Below are positions 34,037 through 42,340 of a DNA stretch of 42,340 nt, piece by piece (the stretch's first letter is position 1; each line of letters opens with the position of its first letter). The notes below the pieces were generated by a model. It was not told the origin of the DNA. It did not search any database and saw only the letters and a list, made by a program, of their open reading frames with translations. Location of the stretch: assembly GCA_017441705.1 (NCBI GenBank), contig JAFRWU010000019.1, positions 1 through 42,340 of the forward strand, given 5' to 3'. The translations under genes and the position numbers were made by a program. Origin of the DNA: Clostridia bacterium (GTDB lineage Bacteria; Bacillota; Clostridia; Oscillospirales; QAMX01).

Positions 34037-36244
34037 ATGGCAATTTTAGATGAACTTGTTTCTCAGATCGAGAATCCGGCTTTGCGTGAGCGGATAGCCG
34101 CGGAGGTGGACAAGCTCGCAAAACAGAAGAAATTCGGCCTTGTTTTTGAAGAGCACCTTCCGGAGTGTACGCCTCTTTGGGATATCCCTGTCAAAAAGGG
34201 GGCGAAAGTTGCATTGAAAGCCGGACAGGTCAGTGACTTCTACACTGTCATTAAAATCGAAAGCGACAAGGCACTTTGTTTGAATAAAGATAAGAGCGAG
34301 ACGGCAGAATTCAATGTCGATGAACTTGTCTGCATTGCAGAGTTTGGAGAGCCGATCTATCCCTATCTCAAGCCGCTGGACACTGTTTGCAATGCGCCGG
34401 ATAGCGACCTCTGGCACACGCTGATCGAGGCGGACAACTACCATGCACTCCAGCTTCTGGAATACCTTTACACAGGAAAGGTGGATTGTATCTATATTGA
34501 CCCACCTTATAATACTCGTGCCAAGGATTGGAAATACAACAATGATTATGTTGATCCAAATGATTCATATCGTCATAGTAAATGGCTGGCTATGATGAAG
34601 AAACGATTGATTCTTGCAAAAAAACTGATGAATCCTCTGGATTCTGTTCTCATTGTAACAATAGATGAAAAAGAATACCTGCATTTAGGGTGTTTGCTTG
34701 AAGATTTGTTTGAAGAGGCAAAGATCCAAATGATATCGAGTGTGATAAATCCAGCTGGAGCTGGGAAAAAAGAATTTGCACGAACCGACGAGTATATTTT
34801 CTTTGTCCGACTTGGTGCTGCAGCGGTAGTCCCAGAAAGCAGAGAGGTCGAAAACGTGCCTGTTATCTGGGATACCTTGCGCAGGAGTAGTCTCGCGAAC
34901 GCCAGAGGAAAACACGGCAAAGGAGCTTGCGGTCCAAACCAGTTTTACCCAATATATGTGAATGATTCAACCGGAAGAATTGAAAGGATAGGAGATCCAA
35001 TTCCAGAGGGAGTAGATCGAAATAGCGTTCCCAATATTGACGGATGTACAGCAGTATTCCCTGTAAGACCAGATGGCACTGAGATGAATTGGGGCATAAA
35101 GCCCGATGAAGCCGAAGCAAGACTACAAGCAGGCTATTTGCGTGCAGGGGCAAAAAGACCAAATGAACCGCAAAAGTATGTTATTAGTTATTTGACTGGT
35201 GGCATTATCGCAGATATAGCTGCAGGGATTGCTGTTACAGACGGCAAAAATGAAGATGGCACGGTTATCGCATATTATCCGACCGGGAAGGATAAGATGC
35301 CGACTACGAATTGGAATAAAACAACGCATGATGCACAACGATACGGAACGAATATCTTATCTTCATTCATTGGAAACCGTTTTCAATACCCAAAATCTCT
35401 ATACGCTGTAAGAGACGCTTTAAATTGCTTTGTAAAAGAAAAGCCTAATGCTTTGATTATTGATTTTTTTGCTGGTTCTGGAACCACACTTCATGCGGTT
35501 AATCTATTGAACGCCGAAGATAATGGGCATAGACGTTGTATTTTAGTTACGAACAATGAGGTTTCTGCAGATGAAGAAAAATCCCTCGTGGAAGCTGGAT
35601 ACACGCGAGGAGATGATAAGTGGAATGAATTGGGAATTGCTCGATATGTCACTTGGCCAAGAACCGTATGCAGTATTTTGGGAAAAGACATTAACGGCAA
35701 TCCGATAGATGGCGATTACGGGGTCATTGAAGATGATTATTGTGTGGATACTGAAGATACTGTCGTTTCAAAGAGGACAGGAAATCCAGTTTCAAAGAAA
35801 ATATACGTAAGGCAGAAAGTCCAAAGGCTTCCAAAACTCTCTGCTTTCAAGAAATCAGATGGCTTTATGACTAACGCCGCCTTCTTCAAACTCGGCTTCC
35901 TTGATAAGAACGCCGTTGCCATTGGCAGACAGTTTAAGGAGATGCTGCCCACCTTGTGGATGAAAGCCGGAGCTCATGGACCCTGCCCTTCCATCGAGGA
36001 AAGCATCCCCAATATGCTGATCTTGCCGGAGAACCAGATGGCGATCCTGAACGATGAAAACTATTTCGGTGAGTTTGCAGATCGGCTTGCCGGCCATCCG
36101 GAGATCGAGGTCGTCTATCTTGTAACCGATTATGAAGCAGGATTTGTTGCCATGACGCAGGCGCTGGAAAACAAGACGACTTATCAGCTTTATCGTGACT
36201 ATCTGGATAATTTCCGTATCAATGCGGGGAGGAACAGCAGATGA
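34037..36244 (+). CDS. Type III-like DNA methyltransferase (Mod subunit)
   Basis: A 735-residue SAM-dependent adenine methyltransferase of the beta class. Catalytic motif IV is DPPYNT (155-160) and the SAM motif I is FFAGSGTT near residue 480, in the beta-class order (IV before I). The region between them is long (about 320 residues) and probably holds target recognition. In type III systems Mod also defines the recognition site for Res. The start follows AAGGGG. Its stop overlaps the res start (ATGA). Codon use and base composition are more AT-rich than in the arginine operon. Confidence 0.92.
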   Translation: MAILDELVSQIENPALRERIAAEVDKLAKQKKFGLVFEEHLPECTPLWDIPVKKGAKVALKAGQVSDFYTVIKIESDKALCLNKDKSETAEFNVDELVCIAEFGEPIYPYLKPLDTVCNAPDSDLWHTLIEADNYHALQLLEYLYTGKVDCIYIDPPYNTRAKDWKYNNDYVDPNDSYRHSKWLAMMKKRLILAKKLMNPLDSVLIVTIDEKEYLHLGCLLEDLFEEAKIQMISSVINPAGAGKKEFARTDEYIFFVRLGAAAVVPESREVENVPVIWDTLRRSSLANARGKHGKGACGPNQFYPIYVNDSTGRIERIGDPIPEGVDRNSVPNIDGCTAVFPVRPDGTEMNWGIKPDEAEARLQAGYLRAGAKRPNEPQKYVISYLTGGIIADIAAGIAVTDGKNEDGTVIAYYPTGKDKMPTTNWNKTTHDAQRYGTNILSSFIGNRFQYPKSLYAVRDALNCFVKEKPNALIIDFFAGSGTTLHAVNLLNAEDNGHRRCILVTNNEVSADEEKSLVEAGYTRGDDKWNELGIARYVTWPRTVCSILGKDINGNPIDGDYGVIEDDYCVDTEDTVVSKRTGNPVSKKIYVRQKVQRLPKLSAFKKSDGFMTNAAFFKLGFLDKNAVAIGRQFKEMLPTLWMKAGAHGPCPSIEESIPNMLILPENQMAILNDENYFGEFADRLAGHPEIEVVYLVTDYEAGFVAMTQALENKTTYQLYRDYLDNFRINAGRNSR

Positions 36245-39099
36245 AACTTGACTTGATATCCTTCCAGGACAAAGCCGTCAAAGAGCTGCGCGTGGATATT
36301 GCAGACGCGCTGGACAACTATCGGCGGCGTGGAAAAACGCAGGTGGTTTCTCTTCAGGCGCCTACGGGTGCTGGAAAGACCATCATTGCGGCTGCTCTGA
36401 TCGAGAACATCTACTGCGGTTCAACGCTTAACGACGGTTCCACCTTCAACGAACAGCCGGAAGCGATTTTCGTCTGGCTGTCGGATTCGCCGGAATTGAA
36501 CGAGCAGTCAAAACAAAAGATAGAGCTCAAAAGCAGTAAGCTGCGCTTCGGTCAGTGTGAAACCATTTCAGAAGACTCTTTTGATATGGAAATGCTGGAA
36601 GACGGACGGATTTATTTCCTGAATACGCAGAAAATCAGCAGGAGCGGCAAGCTGACGCAGCATTCCGATGACCGGCAGTACACGATTTGGGAGACGCTTG
36701 ATAATACCATCCAGAACAAAGCGGATCGCCTGTATTTCATCATCGATGAAGCGCACCGCGGCGCAAAATCCAAGCGCGAAGCGGGTACGGATACCACAAT
36801 CATGCAGCGTTTTATCAAGGGATACGAATACACCGAAAACGGGATTAAGCGGAAAATGAGACCTATGCCGGTAGTCCTCGGAATCAGTGCGACTGCCGAG
36901 CGTTTCAATACCCTGATCGGCAATATCCCGAATGTGGGATTACAGACGTACATTATCACAGCAGACGATGTACGGAGTTCGGGGCTCCTAAAGGATCGCA
37001 TTGTCATTACCTATCCGGACGATCCCACCAAGAATAACGATGTCGTTCTGCTGGAAACAGCAGTTGAAGAATGGTTGAAAAAATGCCGGAGATGGCATCA
37101 ATATACCTCAGAGCAGCATTACCCGAACGTCGATCCTGTGCTTGTCGTCCAGGTTTGCCAGGGGAGCGGTGGCGCACTCTCTGACACAAATCTTGAGGAT
37201 GTCCTTGCCAAAATCGAGGAAAAGGTTGGCACCGCTTTTAAGCTGGGGGAGGTCGTCCACTGTTTCGGCGAAGGTAATGCTCTTGAGATCAATGGGTTGA
37301 GCATTCCACACGCCAAGGCGTCTGAAATAGCGGATGATCACCGGATAAAAGTAGTTTTCTTCAAAGAAGCGCTCTCCACCGGTTGGGACTGCCCGCGGGC
37401 GGAAACTATGATGTCCTTTGCCGTGCGGAACGACCCGACTTATATTGCCCAGCTTCTCGGCCGGATGGTGCGCACACCGCTCCAAATGCGTGTGTCCCGT
37501 GATGAGTTTTTGAACGATGTAAAGCTGTATCTGCCCCACTTCAATAAAGAGACCGTGAAAAAGGTGGTGGACGAGCTTCAGTCGAATGAAGGCGGCAGCA
37601 TCCCCACTGAAATCAATGGTGAATCTCTGGAAGAGCCGACGTATATCACTTGGACGGTCCACACTCCAAAACGGGCCAGGCAGTTTATTCCCGATCCGAA
37701 TCAGGTGACTATGGACGATATCACGGGCGGCGGGAATTCGCCTGATACAACGACTACGGGCCTGAGTACCCCCTCTGTTACATCCCCTGCAGTCACCACA
37801 AATCCCGTAAATACAGGTGCAGGTGCCCCGGAATACACGGTTCCGAAAACATTCAATGTTCCTGTTTCGACCGGAAGCTGCCAAAGTGTCCCTGCCGTAC
37901 CGGCAACGGAAACTTTCCAGGGAAAGCAGCTTGCTTTTGAGCCGGAAATTGACCGCGTTGAGATTATTGATTTCATCAACGCAAAGGGGTTCTTGACTTA
38001 TTATGTCCGTCAAGACCGGATCAACGATTATCTCAAATCCCTGCTTGATCTTGCCACTCTGCTCACTCACAATGTTATTTATCAGGATGCGCGAGATGAA
38101 GTGATAGACGATATAATCGGGATGATCCGCACATACGTGGACGAGCTGCACAGGACAGGGAGATATGATTCCCTGGCTGAGCAGGTTCAACAATTCAAAT
38201 TGTCAATCCAAGTATTTGATCCCTTTGGGAAAGCATTACAGCAGGATTATCTCAACAATTTCACCTTGATGTCAGAGACCGACATTGACCGACAGGTACG
38301 GAATGCTGATGCAAAACTCGGAAGATATGGATTCCCGAATATCTATGGCGGCAGGTATTACGATGACGATAACCCCAACGCTCACAAAATTGATTGCATC
38401 CTCTTTGCCGCCGATGATTCATGCAGAGCAAAGCTCGGAGAATATGCGAAAGAAAAACTTCGGGAGTTTTCACGTAAATACCGTGTTGTGATCGCAAACA
38501 AATCGGACGCCTGTAAACGAAAATACCGCGAAATCATGGCAGACAGCGCAGAGGTCAGTGAACAGAACTTTGCAATCCCTGAGAATATCTATGTGAAGGA
38601 AGATCCGGACGGAAAAGAGTATGAAAACCATCTGCTCGCCTCTCCGGAAACAGGCATTGCCAAGATCAAGCTCAATGGCTGGGAAGCCGAGCTAATCGAA
38701 GAAGAAACGCATCGAAGCGATTTCCTGTGCTGGCTGCGTAACCCATCACGCGCGGCATGGGCTCTGTGCCTGCCGTATGATATGAACGGAGAAAAGAAGT
38801 CTTTCTACCCGGATTTCCTGATTGTGCGTAGCGATCCCATGGTGGAATATGTCATTGACGTTCTGGAGCCGCACGGCAATCAGTATGCGGATAATCTGCC
38901 AAAGGCAAAAGCGCTTGCCGAGTATGCCAAAGCAGAAGACCGCCTTGGAAGGATTCAGCTTATCCATAAGACAACGGATGCAGGCGGCACACGGTTTGTG
39001 CGTTTGGATCTGACGGATATTGCTGTACGGGATAAGGTGTTGCACGCGAATACAGATGAAGAGTTGAACAATATTATCACTATTTATGGTGAGATTTGA
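36241..39099 (+). CDS. Type III-like restriction helicase-nuclease (Res subunit)
   Basis: A 952-residue superfamily 2 helicase with a C-terminal nuclease-like domain. Seen: Walker A PTGAGKT (41-47), DEAH (169-172), GISATAER (motif III) and STGWDCPRAE with QLLGRMVR (motifs V/VI). Around 455-580 is a low-complexity linker rich in T, S and P. The C-terminal domain carries YPDF (856-859) and VIDVLEPHG, a variant of PD-(D/E)XK in which the usual lysine is not at the expected place. It overlaps mod by ATGA, so both are made together. It should cut or remodel unmodified foreign DNA. Confidence 0.9.
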   Translation: MKLDLISFQDKAVKELRVDIADALDNYRRRGKTQVVSLQAPTGAGKTIIAAALIENIYCGSTLNDGSTFNEQPEAIFVWLSDSPELNEQSKQKIELKSSKLRFGQCETISEDSFDMEMLEDGRIYFLNTQKISRSGKLTQHSDDRQYTIWETLDNTIQNKADRLYFIIDEAHRGAKSKREAGTDTTIMQRFIKGYEYTENGIKRKMRPMPVVLGISATAERFNTLIGNIPNVGLQTYIITADDVRSSGLLKDRIVITYPDDPTKNNDVVLLETAVEEWLKKCRRWHQYTSEQHYPNVDPVLVVQVCQGSGGALSDTNLEDVLAKIEEKVGTAFKLGEVVHCFGEGNALEINGLSIPHAKASEIADDHRIKVVFFKEALSTGWDCPRAETMMSFAVRNDPTYIAQLLGRMVRTPLQMRVSRDEFLNDVKLYLPHFNKETVKKVVDELQSNEGGSIPTEINGESLEEPTYITWTVHTPKRARQFIPDPNQVTMDDITGGGNSPDTTTTGLSTPSVTSPAVTTNPVNTGAGAPEYTVPKTFNVPVSTGSCQSVPAVPATETFQGKQLAFEPEIDRVEIIDFINAKGFLTYYVRQDRINDYLKSLLDLATLLTHNVIYQDARDEVIDDIIGMIRTYVDELHRTGRYDSLAEQVQQFKLSIQVFDPFGKALQQDYLNNFTLMSETDIDRQVRNADAKLGRYGFPNIYGGRYYDDDNPNAHKIDCILFAADDSCRAKLGEYAKEKLREFSRKYRVVIANKSDACKRKYREIMADSAEVSEQNFAIPENIYVKEDPDGKEYENHLLASPETGIAKIKLNGWEAELIEEETHRSDFLCWLRNPSRAAWALCLPYDMNGEKKSFYPDFLIVRSDPMVEYVIDVLEPHGNQYADNLPKAKALAEYAKAEDRLGRIQLIHKTTDAGGTRFVRLDLTDIAVRDKVLHANTDEELNNIITIYGEI

Positions 39100-39218
39100 G
39101 GTATTTAGTTTACAAAGGCTCTGTGGAGGGAACGGCACATGATAGTATTTGAGGATGGCAGATGGGAGATTGTAGATATTAGATAGATTGCAATACGTTG
39201 TTTTCGGGGGGTGAAATC
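39100..39218 (+). other. Short gap between res and the NUDIX gene
   Basis: No clear terminator or promoter was found. A 15-codon frame (39139-39186, preceded by GGAGGG) is present, but it has no detectable homology and may be chance. Base composition returns to GC-rich after about 39200, marking the right edge of the AT-rich block. Confidence 0.4.
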
Positions 39219-39695
39219 ATGGATCTTACGTTTTGCACCGGAGAAGGGAAGTTCAACTGCCGGGTATGCGCGATCATGATCTCAGACGGCCGGATCCTGG
39301 CCATGCACGACGAACGCTCGCCCTACTATTACCTGCCCGGCGGCCGGGTGGAATTGGGGGAGACCGCCGAACACGCCGTGATCCGGGAAGTGGAAGAGGA
39401 ATTGAACGTCACGCCGAAGATAGTCCGCCCGCTCTGGATGAACCAGGCTTTTTTCACCGAGGACGTGACCGGGGTCCGCTATCACGAGCTCTGTGTCTAT
39501 TTCCTGACCGACGCGTCCGAAACCGGGCTGCTTGAAAAAGGCGACCGGTTTACGCTTCATGAGGGGCGTCACATCCACGATTTTGAATGGCTGCCCTTCG
39601 AAAGGCTGGAAAACGAATACTTCTACCCGGTCTTCCTGAAAAAGGAGATCTTTCATCTGCCGGAAGTCTTCACGCTCCGGGAGGAGATCGAATAA
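39219..39695 (+). CDS. NUDIX-family hydrolase
   Basis: A 158-residue pyrophosphohydrolase. The Nudix box is complete: GRVELGETAEHAVIREVEEEL, with the metal-binding REVEEE. Substrates of the family include (d)NTPs, nucleotide sugars and dinucleotide polyphosphates; it cannot be told which. The start was set at 39219 because GGGGGGTGA lies 4 bases upstream; an in-frame TTG at 39198 is earlier but has no site. It is followed by a strong bidirectional terminator. Confidence 0.9.
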   Translation: MDLTFCTGEGKFNCRVCAIMISDGRILAMHDERSPYYYLPGGRVELGETAEHAVIREVEEELNVTPKIVRPLWMNQAFFTEDVTGVRYHELCVYFLTDASETGLLEKGDRFTLHEGRHIHDFEWLPFERLENEYFYPVFLKKEIFHLPEVFTLREEIE

Positions 39696-39713
39696 GCGCA
39701 TCTTCCCGACAGG

Positions 39714-39760
39714 GAAAAACAAAGCGAAGCTGCCCGGAGGGGCGGCTTCGCTTGGCTTTT
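39714..39760. terminator. Bidirectional terminator between the NUDIX and MscS genes
   Basis: A 14-bp stem (39722-39735 with 39740-39753) with one G-T pair and a 4-base loop. GGCTTTT follows on the plus strand and TTTGTTTTT on the minus strand, so it closes both convergent genes. Confidence 0.85.
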
Positions 39761-39801
39761 CAGACGGCTCTTCTGCGGCGCGGCAGGCGGCCTGATCGGG
39801 A

Positions 39802-40647
39802 TCATTCTCCGGATTCTTCCCTGTTCTCCCCGTTTTCCCCGTCGTCGCTGACGATGCGGACGGCGATGCGCTCCTCGGGGTCGTCGATCCCGTTTTCGCT
39901 CAGGGCCTTGCTGCAGCATTCAATCAGATCAAAATAGACGTCCCAGTATTCGGGCGTATTGCACCAGGCGCGGACGGTGAAGATATACGTATCGTCGTCC
40001 ACGGCGGTCAGACGGGCGAAGGGGACCGGCTCCGAAAGAACGCCCGGCGTGTTCGCCGCGGCGTTTGCCAGGACCTTCTTGACCAGATTCTGGTCGATGT
40101 CGTTGGTGATTTTGAAATCCTGGTCGATGCGGCGGATCTTCTCGGCGGTGAGATTGGTCACGTTCGAGCTCATCAGATCGCCGTTCGGGATCAGAACGGC
40201 GCGGTTGTCCAGCGTGGTGAGCTTGGTATAGAAAATGCTGATCCCCTTGACGACGCCCTCGGCGCCCGCGGCTTCGATGTAGTCTCCGTTCTTGAACGGG
40301 CGGAAGATCAGGATCAGGAAACCGCCCGCAAGATTCCCGAGCGCTCCCTGAAAGGCGAGGCCGACGGCAAGACCGCCGGAGGCGATGAGGGCGGCGACGC
40401 TGGTCATAGGTACGCCGAGGATCTCGATCACGGCGACCAGAAGGACGACGTAGAGAAGGACCTTGACGACCGTCTCGATGACCCTGGTCACCTGCGGATC
40501 GAGCTTGGTTTTCCCGAGGGAACGGCCGATGACCTTGGTGATAAGCTTGATGAGAAAGAAGCCGACGACGGCGACGGCGATGGCGAGAAGGATCTTGCCG
40601 CCCGAGGTCGTGCCGATCTCAATGACCTTGTTCAGGAATTCTTCCAC
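39802..40647 (-). CDS. Small-conductance mechanosensitive channel, MscS family
   Basis: A 281-residue membrane protein that opens under membrane tension to release solutes during osmotic downshock. Three membrane helices (about 15-38, 60-80 and 84-113) precede a cytoplasmic vestibule. The third helix has the glycine/alanine-rich pattern of the pore (ALIASGGLAVGLAFQGALGNLAGG). The C-terminal tail is acidic (DDGENGENREESGE). The start codon is GTG, chosen for its GGGAGTGA site. It is a single-gene unit. Confidence 0.93.
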   Translation of the reverse strand: MEEFLNKVIEIGTTSGGKILLAIAVAVVGFFLIKLITKVIGRSLGKTKLDPQVTRVIETVVKVLLYVVLLVAVIEILGVPMTSVAALIASGGLAVGLAFQGALGNLAGGFLILIFRPFKNGDYIEAAGAEGVVKGISIFYTKLTTLDNRAVLIPNGDLMSSNVTNLTAEKIRRIDQDFKITNDIDQNLVKKVLANAAANTPGVLSEPVPFARLTAVDDDTYIFTVRAWCNTPEYWDVYFDLIECCSKALSENGIDDPEERIAVRIVSDDGENGENREESGE

Positions 40648-40717
40648 GATAGTTCACTCCCTTTGTTTGTTTTCCGGAACCGCCGTTCGTTTTTCCGATT
40701 CCGCGGCTGCTGACTTT

Positions 40718-40745
40718 ATTATACTACGTTCCTTCGATCTGTAAA
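40718..40745 (-). promoter_or_regulatory. Promoter of the MscS gene
   Basis: The minus strand has TTTACA (40740-40745), 16 bases, TATAAT (40718-40723). It leaves a leader of about 65 bases. Confidence 0.65.
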
Positions 40746-40785
40746 GAGGATTCTTGCGGGAAACGCCCGAAATCGGAGGCTGCGG

Positions 40786-40814
40786 TTGCGCTTGACGCCC
40801 GTCTGTGCTATAAT
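40786..40814 (+). promoter_or_regulatory. Promoter upstream of the GH39-like gene
   Basis: TTGCGC (40786-40791) and TATAAT (40809-40814) are 17 bases apart, with TGC forming an extended -10. A better TTGACG lies only 11 bases from the -10 box and is too close to serve. Confidence 0.65.
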
Positions 40815-40821
40815 CGGGACG

Positions 40822-40935
40822 ATGAGATTCAGGGCTTTTGCGCGCATCCGGAAGGACGAATCGGAAAACGCGGGACGGCCCTGGTATCCGTCCCGTTTTG
40901 CATTGCCGGAACGCCGTTTGATAAAGAGAAGATAA
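40822..40935 (+). other. Leader region with a small open frame before the GH39-like gene
   Basis: A 37-codon frame starts with ATG almost exactly at the predicted transcription start (near 40821), so it would be leaderless. It ends with TAA just before the AGGAG site of the GH39-like gene. It is rich in arginine and has no recognisable relatives. A terminator-like hairpin lies inside it. It could be a leader peptide, a short non-coding RNA, or chance. Confidence 0.3.
40871..40899 (+). terminator. Terminator-like hairpin in the leader of the GH39-like gene
   Basis: An 8-bp perfect stem (CGGGACGG, 40871-40878, with 40888-40895) and a 9-base loop are followed by TTTT. It lies between the promoter at 40786-40814 and the start codon at 40948, where it could end most transcripts unless prevented from folding. 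Confidence 0.5.
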
Positions 40936-40947
40936 GGAGCGGTGAGT

Positions 40948-42276
40948 ATGAATCAGTCAGACAGGATCATCGTGGAAAACCGGCCCTCCGGCCGGCCGAT
41001 CAAGCCCCTGAACGGCGTCAACGGCGGACCGGTCACATTCAATTTCCGCCGGGACGCCCGAAAGCTCTTCCGCGAAGCGAAGATCCCGTACTGCCGTCTG
41101 CACGACATCGAAGGGCCGCTGGGCGGCGGGAAATTCGTGGATATCCGCAACGTGTTTCCCCTCTGGGATCTGGACGAAAACGACCCGGGATCCTATGATT
41201 TCGCCTTTACCGATGAGTACATGCGCTGCATCGCCGACTGTGGAGCCGAGGCGTTCTACCGGCTGGGGGAGACCATCGACCACGGCTATCTCAAGGAACA
41301 CGTCCATCCGCCGAAGGATCCGGCGAAATGGGCGCGGATCTGCGCGAACGTGGTGCGCCATTACAACGAAGGATGGGCAAACGGATTCCATTACGGCGTG
41401 AAGTACTGGGAGATCTGGAACGAGCCGGAAAATCCGCCCATGTGGACGGGGACGAAAGAGGAGTACTTTGCCCTCTACCGCGAGACGGCGAACCTTCTCA
41501 AACGGGAATTCCCCGGGATCAAGGTCGGCGGTTACGCTTCCTGCGGTGTGTACGCCGCGTTCAACGAAGAAGCCACGGATTTTTACCGGTCGTTCATCAC
41601 CTGGTTCGACGATTTCCTGGCCTTTGTCAAGGCGCCGGAGACGGCGTGTCCGTTGAATTTCTTCTCCTGGCACATCTATTCCCACGATCCCGGAGAAGTG
41701 CTTGCCCACGCACGCTACTGCCGCGACAAACTGGACAGGGCCGGATTTCAGAAAACCGAGGCGATCCTCGACGAGTGGAACTGGTCGGGGAAGGACATGT
41801 TCGACCGGATGCGGGACATGACCGGCGCCTCCTTTGCCGCCGAAGTCCTGTGCCGCCTGCAGAACACCGGCGACACGGACGTCGCCTGCTACTACGACGC
41901 GCAGCCGCACGCGGCCTACGGCGGGCTTTTCCTCCGGAACACCGATACGCCTTCCCGGGCCTATTACGCCCTGAAGGCCTTCGGGATGCTCCGGGAAGCC
42001 GGCGCGGAAGCCGTGACGACCGCGGAGACGGAACTCGCCTATGCCGCGGCGACCGACGGGAAGACTTCCGTCCTGATGGCCGTCAATTACGAAAAGGAAG
42101 ACCGGCTGGTCGTCTTCTCCTTCCCGGGGGCGAAGCGCGTGAGACTCTATCTCCTGGATGAGAAGCATGACCTTTCCCTGATCGCCGACGCGCCGGCGGA
42201 CCGGATCGGCACCACGTCGGGGAAAAACACGGTGCTGGTGGTGAGGGCCGATCACGGGGACGGAGAAGAGGCGTAA
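40948..42276 (+). CDS. GH39-like glycosidase (beta-xylosidase family)
   Basis: A 442-residue clan GH-A enzyme resembling family 39 beta-xylosidases and alpha-L-iduronidases. Seen: WEIWNEPE with the acid/base E159, and AILDEWNW with the expected nucleophile E276, at the ends of strands 4 and 7 of a TIM barrel. A short C-terminal beta domain follows. No signal peptide is visible, so it probably acts on imported oligosaccharides. The start was set at 40948, with AAGGAG 8 bases upstream; a GTG two codons earlier is less likely. The substrate is uncertain. Confidence 0.85.
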   Translation: MNQSDRIIVENRPSGRPIKPLNGVNGGPVTFNFRRDARKLFREAKIPYCRLHDIEGPLGGGKFVDIRNVFPLWDLDENDPGSYDFAFTDEYMRCIADCGAEAFYRLGETIDHGYLKEHVHPPKDPAKWARICANVVRHYNEGWANGFHYGVKYWEIWNEPENPPMWTGTKEEYFALYRETANLLKREFPGIKVGGYASCGVYAAFNEEATDFYRSFITWFDDFLAFVKAPETACPLNFFSWHIYSHDPGEVLAHARYCRDKLDRAGFQKTEAILDEWNWSGKDMFDRMRDMTGASFAAEVLCRLQNTGDTDVACYYDAQPHAAYGGLFLRNTDTPSRAYYALKAFGMLREAGAEAVTTAETELAYAAATDGKTSVLMAVNYEKEDRLVVFSFPGAKRVRLYLLDEKHDLSLIADAPADRIGTTSGKNTVLVVRADHGDGEEA

Positions 42277-42304
42277 GCGCTCTGCCGGAAGAGAAGAGAC
42301 CAGC

Positions 42305-42340
42305 GGCGTTTTCCGGGATCCGCACGGACCGGAAAACGCC
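42305..42340 (+). terminator. Probable terminator of the GH39-like gene
   Basis: A perfect 12-bp stem GGCGTTTTCCGG/CCGGAAAACGCC (42305-42316 with 42329-42340) begins 28 bases after the stop codon. The window ends at the stem, so the T run cannot be seen. Confidence 0.65.

Noticed and set aside
39139..39186. A 15-codon gene with a GGAGGG site
   Set aside because: Too short to judge and without recognisable relatives; a ribosome-like site by chance is likely. Kept only as a note in the gap entry.

Overview
This window reads as chromosomal DNA from a Gram-positive, GC-rich member of the Clostridia (Bacillota), probably a gut or other anaerobic fermenter. The reasons are compact operons, strong AGGAGG-type ribosome sites, near-consensus TTGACA-17-TATAAT promoters, KtrAB-type potassium uptake, a type II-A CRISPR-Cas locus and several cytoplasmic glycosidases. 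The genus cannot be fixed from the sequence alone. Most of the window is GC-rich. Two blocks are visibly more AT-rich and look acquired: the CRISPR-Cas locus (about 2.0-9.3 kb) and a restriction-modification block (about 32.0-39.2 kb).

Layout. 0-2 kb: a tRNA-Ser(CGA) on the minus strand and a GH29 alpha-L-fucosidase. 2.0-9.3 kb: a complete type II-A CRISPR system. It has a divergently transcribed tracrRNA, cas9, cas1, cas2 and csn2, a leader ending in ATTTGAG, and an array of 18 repeats and 17 spacers closed by a degenerate terminal repeat. 9.4-12.8 kb: a two-gene minus-strand operon of a GH13 alpha-amylase-family enzyme and a GH31 glycosidase. 13.0-15.0 kb: ktrB-ktrA potassium uptake. 15.1-16.7 kb: a DUF2383-type four-helix protein and a divergent metallophosphoesterase.

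16.9-30.4 kb: one large minus-strand arginine operon, in the order argG-argH-argC-GNAT-argJ-argB-argD-argF-carA-carB::dapF. Together these genes make arginine from glutamate by the cyclic acetyl route (ArgJ recycles acetyl groups) and supply carbamoyl phosphate. The last gene is a fusion of carbamoyl-phosphate synthase large subunit to a diaminopimelate epimerase domain. In that domain the first of the two catalytic cysteines is replaced by alanine.

30.5-39.2 kb: a tRNA-Leu(CAA), a Fic-domain regulator and a four-gene defence-like operon. That operon is a TcmP-family methyltransferase-like protein, its three-Cys-motif radical-SAM-like partner, a type III-like Mod methyltransferase and a Res helicase-nuclease. 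Start/stop overlaps (ATGA) join tcmP to its partner and mod to res, which suggests one co-expressed unit. This is the best candidate here for an incompletely described system. 39.2-42.3 kb: a NUDIX hydrolase, an MscS channel and a GH39-like glycosidase. The GH39-like gene is preceded by a leader that contains a terminator-like hairpin.

All functional calls come from reading motifs and translated sequence by eye. No database search was possible.
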